Made by a program: the position numbers and the translations under genes. This document shows positions 59,110 to 64,000 of a DNA stretch of 64,000 nt, piece after piece (the stretch's first letter is position 1; every line of letters starts with the position of its first letter). The notes beneath the pieces are model-generated. The model did not search any database. It saw only the letters and a program-made list of their open reading frames with translations, and was not told where the DNA came from. Origin of the DNA: an uncultured Collinsella sp. (GTDB lineage: Bacteria; Actinomycetota; Coriobacteriia; Coriobacteriales; Coriobacteriaceae); NCBI GenBank assembly GCA_900541175.1, contig UQIT01000001.1:62001-126000 (forward strand), read 5' to 3'.

Positions 59110-60506
59110 GCAAGCTGTCTCCCGCGCGCAAACTTGCGCTCGATGTGCTAATGGAGGCCGATCGCCGCGGCATGTATGCGCGTGACGTGCTGTCCTCTCG
59201 CGCATCGGCCAAGGCTATTGACCAGCGCGATTCCGCTTTTGCCGCCCGCTTGGCGCTGGGTGTGGCCGCTACGCAGGGTATTTTGGACGAGCTGCTCGAT
59301 CAGTTTCTCGATAAGCCTAAAAAGGTTGCGCCGCGTGTTCGCATGGCGCTTCGTATCTCGGCCTTTGAGATGCTCTATCTGCATACGCCTGGTCGCGTTG
59401 CGGTGAGTCAGGGCGTTGAGCTGGTGCGCAGCGGAGCTAAGTCTGCCGCCGGTTTGGCCAATGCCGTGCTGCATAAGGTCGCGGACAACGTTGAGGACTT
59501 TGCCACGGCGTCCGATGTAGATGAGTCTGAGCGACGCCTGGTTCGTCTGTCGCGCCTGATGGGACTGCCGCGTTGGCTGTGCGCTCGCATTATGGCATCG
59601 TTCGACACGCCTGAGGGTGCGCTTAACTTTGCCGGCAATCTGGCCCCCGCGCCGCTGGCCCTGCATGAGAACGCCTTTGCGACCAAGCCCGATCCGTATA
59701 TCTCGCAGCTCGTCGCGCCCGTCTTCCCGGGCTGCCATGCCCCGGTAGATGCGCAGGTCACGGTTGCATCGGGCGTGTTTGAGCGTGCTGCCGCGGTGGC
59801 ATCTGATCTCAACGCGCAGCTTATCGCCACAGCTGCCACGCGCCCTGGAAGCTGCCTTGAGATTGGTGCCGGTCGTGGCACCAAGACCTATGTGATGATG
59901 TGTCAGGCCAAGCGTGCGGGCTATGAACGTCAGCATACGGCGCTTGACCTGCATGATCGTAAATGTGATCAGAATCTCGCGCGCCTGCATAAGGCGGGTA
60001 TTACGGGTGTTCGCACGGTCTCGGGCGATGCTTGCGAGCTTGATGAGGTGCTCACATCGTTTGATGCCATGCTTGGCAAGCCGGTTAAGTTCGACACAGT
60101 CTTTATCGATGCGCCGTGCTCGGGCACCGGCACCATGCGCCGTCATCCCGAGATCCCATGGCGTCTAACTGAGAATGACGTTACGACTGATTTGCCCAAA
60201 CTGCAGCTGACGATGCTCAAGGAAGCTGCCGCGCGCGTGGCTGCCGGCGGCGAGCTCATCTATGCGACGTGCTCCGTCTTCGACGAGGAGAACACGCAGG
60301 TGGTGGATGCTTTCCTTGCTTCTCCCGAGGGTGCCGGCTTTAGCGTGGCACCGCTTTCCGAGGCACAGATTCTGCAACTCCCCGAGTTCGACCAGGCCAA
60401 GAAGCTCGTATCCGTACGCCAGAACGATCGAGGCCTCTTCCAAAGCGTGCCGGTAAACGCCGACTCCTACGACGGCCACTTCTGTGCCCGCCTGGTCCAC
60501 AAGTAA
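59106..60506 (+). CDS. rsmB: 16S rRNA (cytosine-C5)-methyltransferase RsmB
   Basis: Methylates C967 (E. coli numbering) of 16S rRNA. The 466-residue product has an N-terminal NusB-like RNA-binding domain (ARKLALDVLMEADRRG; RVALRISAFEML region) and a C-terminal Rossmann methyltransferase with LEIGAGRGTKTYVMM, the catalytic-Cys motif DAPCSGTGTMRRHPE and the second Cys motif YATCSVFDEEN. The ATG at 59106 overlaps the fmt stop; the def-fmt-rsmB order is common. Confidence 0.94.
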   Translation: MSKLSPARKLALDVLMEADRRGMYARDVLSSRASAKAIDQRDSAFAARLALGVAATQGILDELLDQFLDKPKKVAPRVRMALRISAFEMLYLHTPGRVAVSQGVELVRSGAKSAAGLANAVLHKVADNVEDFATASDVDESERRLVRLSRLMGLPRWLCARIMASFDTPEGALNFAGNLAPAPLALHENAFATKPDPYISQLVAPVFPGCHAPVDAQVTVASGVFERAAAVASDLNAQLIATAATRPGSCLEIGAGRGTKTYVMMCQAKRAGYERQHTALDLHDRKCDQNLARLHKAGITGVRTVSGDACELDEVLTSFDAMLGKPVKFDTVFIDAPCSGTGTMRRHPEIPWRLTENDVTTDLPKLQLTMLKEAAARVAAGGELIYATCSVFDEENTQVVDAFLASPEGAGFSVAPLSEAQILQLPEFDQAKKLVSVRQNDRGLFQSVPVNADSYDGHFCARLVHK

Positions 60507-60512
60507 CGACTA

Positions 60513-60578
60513 AGTTGCGGTGAAATAGGGATTGAATAGCGGCTTAAGCCCGCCAAACAGTCCTTATTCACCGCAACT
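60513..60578. repeat. Class A palindromic repeat, copy 3
   Basis: Arms 60513-60534 and 60558-60578 share AGTTGCGGTGAA and differ slightly inward (ATAGGGATTG against ATAAGGACTG). The centre contains GGCTTAAGCC. Begins seven bases after the rsmB stop. Same family as 13423 and 44312. Confidence 0.85.
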
Positions 60579-60599
60579 CATAGAGCTACCTGCAACAGA

Positions 60600-60640
60600 A
60601 AGAGGCAGCCCCGCGATCGGTGTCGGTCGCGGGGCTGTTT
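60600..60640. terminator. Bidirectional terminator between rsmB and the FmdB-like gene
   Basis: CAGCCCCGCGA (60606-60616) pairs with TCGCGGGGCTG (60627-60637) over 11 bp; TTTGGTTTC follows on the plus strand and CCTCTTTCTG on the minus strand. It separates convergent genes. Confidence 0.75.
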
Positions 60641-60645
60641 GGTTT

Positions 60646-60882
60646 CTAGTGGTTATGCGGGCAGTTGGCGCAGCAGCCGCTGGTGGCGCTGGTGCTGGAG
60701 CCGCCGCTTCGCTGATCGGTGTTGTAGAAACCGCTGCCCTCAAATTTAATGCCGCTGGCCGAGAACGTCTTGGCCGCCGGGGCACCGCAGCTGGGGCACA
60801 CGACCTCGGGAGTCTCGGACATGGGATGCTCAACCTCAAACACGTTGCCGCAGCTCGAGCACTTGTAATCGTAGCGCGCCAT
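60646..60882 (-). CDS. FmdB-family zinc ribbon protein
   Basis: A 78-residue protein with a C-x2-C...C-x2-C zinc ribbon (MARYDYKCSSCGNVFEVEH; VVCPSCGAPAAKTFS), a Gly/Ser linker and a Cys/His-rich C-terminus (CCANCPHNH) that could bind a second metal. The FmdB family was first linked to formamide/amide operons, but its function is undefined. It follows the glucanotransferase gene on the same strand. Confidence 0.85.
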   Translation of the reverse strand: MARYDYKCSSCGNVFEVEHPMSETPEVVCPSCGAPAAKTFSASGIKFEGSGFYNTDQRSGGSSTSATSGCCANCPHNH

Positions 60883-60900
60883 AATACTTCCTTTTCAGCA

Positions 60901-60930
60901 CAAAGCGGGCAGATTACTCTGCCCGCAAAA
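60901..60930 (-). terminator. Terminator after the GH13-GH77 gene
   Basis: On the minus strand GCGGGCAGA pairs with TCTGCCCGC around a 4-base loop, followed by TTTG. The same gap carries the FmdB leader. Confidence 0.75.
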
Positions 60931-60970
60931 ATTCAAACGTCTGTAACTGTACCCTATATCGGGGGTTTTA

Positions 60971-63900
60971 TCACGCTTCGCCCCAGAATCTATGGTTGTT
61001 GCGCAGGAGCTGTGCGGTTTTGTTCTCGGCGGTTGCAATGTCCGCCTCGTCAGCCTGCCAGGTCCAGTTGCCCGTGGCAACGCCCGGAACGTTCATGCGC
61101 GCGTCGTCGCCAAGCCCCAGGATATCCTGTAGCGGCATCATCACTAGGGGAGCGTCGCTTGCCAGCGCGTCGCTCATCAGCTTGGCCGCCACCTCAACAC
61201 CGCTCGGCTCGTCGCCGCCCGCAAAGGAACGCGTGCACCAACCGGCCAGCGTCGACGTATCGTGCGTCGAGGTGTACAGAATCTTGCCGGGCGTGGGATG
61301 CACACCGCAACGAACGTCGTAGTCGCTAAACTCCAGCACGTCCATGCCGGGGAAACCGCAGGTCGATGCCATGGCGCGAACACCGGGCGTCAAATAGCCC
61401 AGGTCCTCGGCGATAAAGTTGAGCGGACCCAGCTCGTCATAAGCGGTCTGGAACAGGTCCTTGCCCGGTCCCGCCAACCAGCGACCTTCGGCGCAAGCCT
61501 TGCCTGCGGGGATACTGAAGTAGCTGTGGAATCCCAGGAAGTGATCCAGGCGCACGCGGTCGTAGAGAGAAAACGCACGACGCAGGCGATCCATCCACCA
61601 GCTATAGCCGTTCTGCTTCATGTGGTCCCAGCGGAACGTCGGGTTGCCCCACACCTGGCCCTCGGGTGCAAAGTTGTCGGGCGGCGCACCGGAGATCTCG
61701 ATTGCCTTGCCGGTATCGGACAGCCAGAAGTTCTCGGGTTCGCTCCACGCATCTGCCGAATCGTCGGACACGTACATAGGAATATCGCCGATGACCTCGA
61801 TGCCTTTCTTGTGCGCATAGTTCATGAGCTCGCACCAAGCTAGGTCAAAACGGTACTGCATGTACGCCTGAAGCTCGGCCTCGTCGTGGAAGCGCTTGTC
61901 GTCGATCAGATGCTCGTTGTAGCGCGCGACATCTGCCGGCCAATCATGGCGCGACTCGCCCTCAAAGTACTTCTTAACGGCCATGTAGACGCAGTATTTC
62001 TCGAGCCAATCGGCATTGCGATGTTTAAACGCGGTGTACAGCGGATCGGCATCCTCGCCGCCGCGGGCCTTCCAGGTCTCAAAGTCGGCTGCCAGCTCCT
62101 CGTGGCTCTCGGGTAGCAGGTCGATATTGCCTGCAAAGGCCGAAGGACCAGCGTAAGGGGAGCGGAAGAAGTCCGTGGGGTTGACGGGGAGAACCTGCCA
62201 GTAGCGCATGCCCATGGCGGCCAGATGGTCGATAAAGCGACGCGTGGGCGCGCCGATTGTACCGGGCTTGCCGTCGTCGGTCGGCACCGATGTGATATGA
62301 CACACAACACCCGCACCGTGATCGAGCGGCTCCTGCAGGCGCTGCTCGGCATGGTGGTAGATGATCGACGAGCCCAGCGGATAAAGATCGAGCGTGACCG
62401 TGCCGTTGTGGATCTCGCACTCGTGACCGCTAATAACATCGCTCGCGCATTCGCCGAGCGCCGGAATCGTCACACGATGCGAATTGCGCAGGCTGCGGTT
62501 GATGATGACTGTCGCGGACTCGCCGTCTTTACCGGTACGGTTGTAGGCCAGCACCTCGTCATTGAGCGCGAAGGCCTTGATCTTGCCATCGATCATAAAC
62601 GGCAGCGCGCGGCGCACGGCCGAGGCATTCTTGACGATCGCGAACGTATCGAAGTCGTGCAGGTTTTCCTTGGTCGGCATGGTGCGGCGATTGCCCGGAT
62701 CGGTGAGACCCTCCAAGCCGTACTCGTCACCGTAATAGATTGAGGGAACGCCCGGGAACGTCATCTGCATGAGCGTCGCCAGCCAAAAGCGGCTCTTGGC
62801 CAGGCCCATGGAGTTCTCGTCCAGGCGCCATTTGCTGCGCTCACTCTCGGGCAGCTGCGACTCGTCGGGGCCGCCGCCGAGCACCGAGATAATGCGCGGG
62901 CGGTCGTGGCTCGACAGCAGATTGAGCGCGCAGGATAATGCCTCGCGCGGGTAGTTCTCGCGCAGGGTCTCGATATCCTCGGCAGCTTGGTAGGCGTTTT
63001 TGTAGCCCATCAAAAAGCCGATGACCATGTCGCGGAAGGGGTAATCCATAGCAGAGTCCAGCTCGGAGCCCTGCAGGTAGCGACGCAGATGGCCGTAGCT
63101 GATCTTGTTGGAGGCATCTTCCCAGACCTCGCCGAGCAGCAGCGCGTCGGGCTTCTCGGCGAGCACGGCCTTTTTGATCTCGGTCAGGAAGTCATCGGAA
63201 AGCTCGTCGGCCACGTCTAGGCGCCAGCCATGAGCGCCGGCACGTAGCCATTTTCGGATCACGCCGTCCTTGCCCAGGAGCCGCTCGCGTACCAGTTCGG
63301 AGCTCTCATTGATGGCGGGCATATTGCCCACGCCCCACCAACAGTCGTACGAGCCGTCCTCGTGGAAATAAAACGCATCGCGCCACGGCGAATCCTCGCT
63401 CTGCCACGCGCCCACGCCGGGGTAGTTGCCGTAGCGGTTGAAGTAGATCGAATCGTCGCCCGTGTGGTTGAACACACCGTCCAGAATGATGGAAATGCCG
63501 AGCTTCTCGGCCGCCTCGCACAGCTCGGTAAAGTCCTGCTCGGTGCCCAGAATCGGATCGATCTTGGTGTAATCGGCGGTGTCGTAGCGGTGGTTGCTCG
63601 CGGCTTCAAAAATGGGGTTGAGGTAGATGGCTGTAAAGCCCAGCTCGGCGATGCGAGGCAGGTCTTCCTGGATGCCCTTGAGCGAGCCGCCGTAGAAGTC
63701 CCAAGTCTTGATGGAGCCGTCCTCGGCGCGCTCGTACACAGGCGGCTCGTTCCAGTCCTCGACCATGCGGCGCTGAATGCCCTTACGCGGTTTTTCGACC
63801 TCGGCCAGCGTGCGCTCGCGCCAGTGCTCGTCGCGGGCATAGCGATCGGGGAAGATCTGGTAGACCATTCCACGCTCGTACCACTCGGGTCGAACTTCGC

Positions 63901-64000
63901 GGTGCTTGTAGACGGTGACCTGGAATGACGGCACCTCGGCGTAATCGTAGGTTACGCCTTCGCCGCCGGTGCGGCCCTGTGGTGCGCCCAGGCGAACCTC
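60971..64000 (-). CDS. Fused GH13 alpha-amylase-type hydrolase and GH77 4-alpha-glucanotransferase (partial, 5' end outside window)
   Basis: At least 1009 residues are visible; the frame stays open to the window edge (EVRLGAPQGRTGGEG upstream of the first internal start), so the true N-terminus lies outside. The N-terminal half is a GH13 maltogenic or neopullulanase-like enzyme: GWRLDVADE (nucleophile), LLGEVWED (acid) and LLSSHDRPR. The second half (about from LDHGAGVVCHITSVP) is MalQ-like GH77: RLDHFLGF (nucleophile), IAEDLGYLTP (acid) and STHDTSTLAGW. No signal peptide can be judged. The joined activities suggest intracellular maltodextrin processing; such a fusion is uncommon. Confidence 0.9.
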   Translation of the reverse strand, partial: EVRLGAPQGRTGGEGVTYDYAEVPSFQVTVYKHREVRPEWYERGMVYQIFPDRYARDEHWRERTLAEVEKPRKGIQRRMVEDWNEPPVYERAEDGSIKTWDFYGGSLKGIQEDLPRIAELGFTAIYLNPIFEAASNHRYDTADYTKIDPILGTEQDFTELCEAAEKLGISIILDGVFNHTGDDSIYFNRYGNYPGVGAWQSEDSPWRDAFYFHEDGSYDCWWGVGNMPAINESSELVRERLLGKDGVIRKWLRAGAHGWRLDVADELSDDFLTEIKKAVLAEKPDALLLGEVWEDASNKISYGHLRRYLQGSELDSAMDYPFRDMVIGFLMGYKNAYQAAEDIETLRENYPREALSCALNLLSSHDRPRIISVLGGGPDESQLPESERSKWRLDENSMGLAKSRFWLATLMQMTFPGVPSIYYGDEYGLEGLTDPGNRRTMPTKENLHDFDTFAIVKNASAVRRALPFMIDGKIKAFALNDEVLAYNRTGKDGESATVIINRSLRNSHRVTIPALGECASDVISGHECEIHNGTVTLDLYPLGSSIIYHHAEQRLQEPLDHGAGVVCHITSVPTDDGKPGTIGAPTRRFIDHLAAMGMRYWQVLPVNPTDFFRSPYAGPSAFAGNIDLLPESHEELAADFETWKARGGEDADPLYTAFKHRNADWLEKYCVYMAVKKYFEGESRHDWPADVARYNEHLIDDKRFHDEAELQAYMQYRFDLAWCELMNYAHKKGIEVIGDIPMYVSDDSADAWSEPENFWLSDTGKAIEISGAPPDNFAPEGQVWGNPTFRWDHMKQNGYSWWMDRLRRAFSLYDRVRLDHFLGFHSYFSIPAGKACAEGRWLAGPGKDLFQTAYDELGPLNFIAEDLGYLTPGVRAMASTCGFPGMDVLEFSDYDVRCGVHPTPGKILYTSTHDTSTLAGWCTRSFAGGDEPSGVEVAAKLMSDALASDAPLVMMPLQDILGLGDDARMNVPGVATGNWTWQADEADIATAENKTAQLLRNNHRFWGEA

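Overview
The window looks like a chromosomal segment of a high-GC Coriobacteriia bacterium, most likely a Collinsella. This is inferred from gene content and gene style (a complete fructose PTS with two 1-phosphofructokinases, an anaerobic cobalamin pathway, a one-polypeptide Fe-S serine dehydratase, Ala/Glu-rich protein tails); no database search was possible.

Layout. 1-10 kb is a dense + strand housekeeping run: end of ruvX, mltG, a YqeG-type phosphatase, aroK, a degenerate aroB-like gene, an M24 peptidase, efp, an Asp23 protein, nusB, xseB, tlyA, nadK and recN. 10.2-18.2 kb is a sugar-PTS block: a divergent RpiR regulator, fructose EIIBCA, HPr, EI and two tandem FruK/PfkB kinases. 18.3-22.2 kb has the CCA-adding enzyme, two identical tRNA-Glu(CUC) genes, a multi-pass membrane protein and a TetR regulator.

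22.2-44.3 kb is a cobalamin island with visibly stronger G/C preference than its surroundings. A minus-strand operon under a cobalamin riboswitch encodes an exported (Tat, lipobox) CbiK-type cobaltochelatase, a small lipoprotein and a BtuFCD/FecBCD-type ABC importer. A divergent, tightly overlapping + strand operon encodes CbiF, CbiD, a gutted CbiL, CbiG, CbiH, CbiE-T, CbiA, CobT, CobU, CobS, a CobU-like/CobC fusion, CbiB, CobD, CbiP, CobO, CbiC and CbiJ. It therefore covers nearly all corrin-ring and nucleotide-loop steps, but CbiL has lost its middle. An IS3 transposase relic lies at the left edge; a palindromic repeat and a truncated membrane-anchor fragment lie at the right edge.

44.4-64 kb holds a MacAB-like exporter, an L,D-transpeptidase, serine dehydratase, metK, gltX, priA, def, fmt, rsmB, an FmdB-like protein and a GH13-GH77 fusion that runs off the right end.

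The most unusual signal is a set of intergenic palindromic elements. One class (copies near 13.6, 23.5, 51.5 and 57.9 kb) has a conserved core, a copy-specific tip hairpin with compensatory changes, and copy-specific inverted arms. One copy lies in frame inside the start of the ABC ATPase gene. A second class (13.4, 44.3, 60.5 kb) shares GTTGCGGTGAAATAGGGAC-type arms. A single 33-bp perfect palindrome lies at 53.1 kb.
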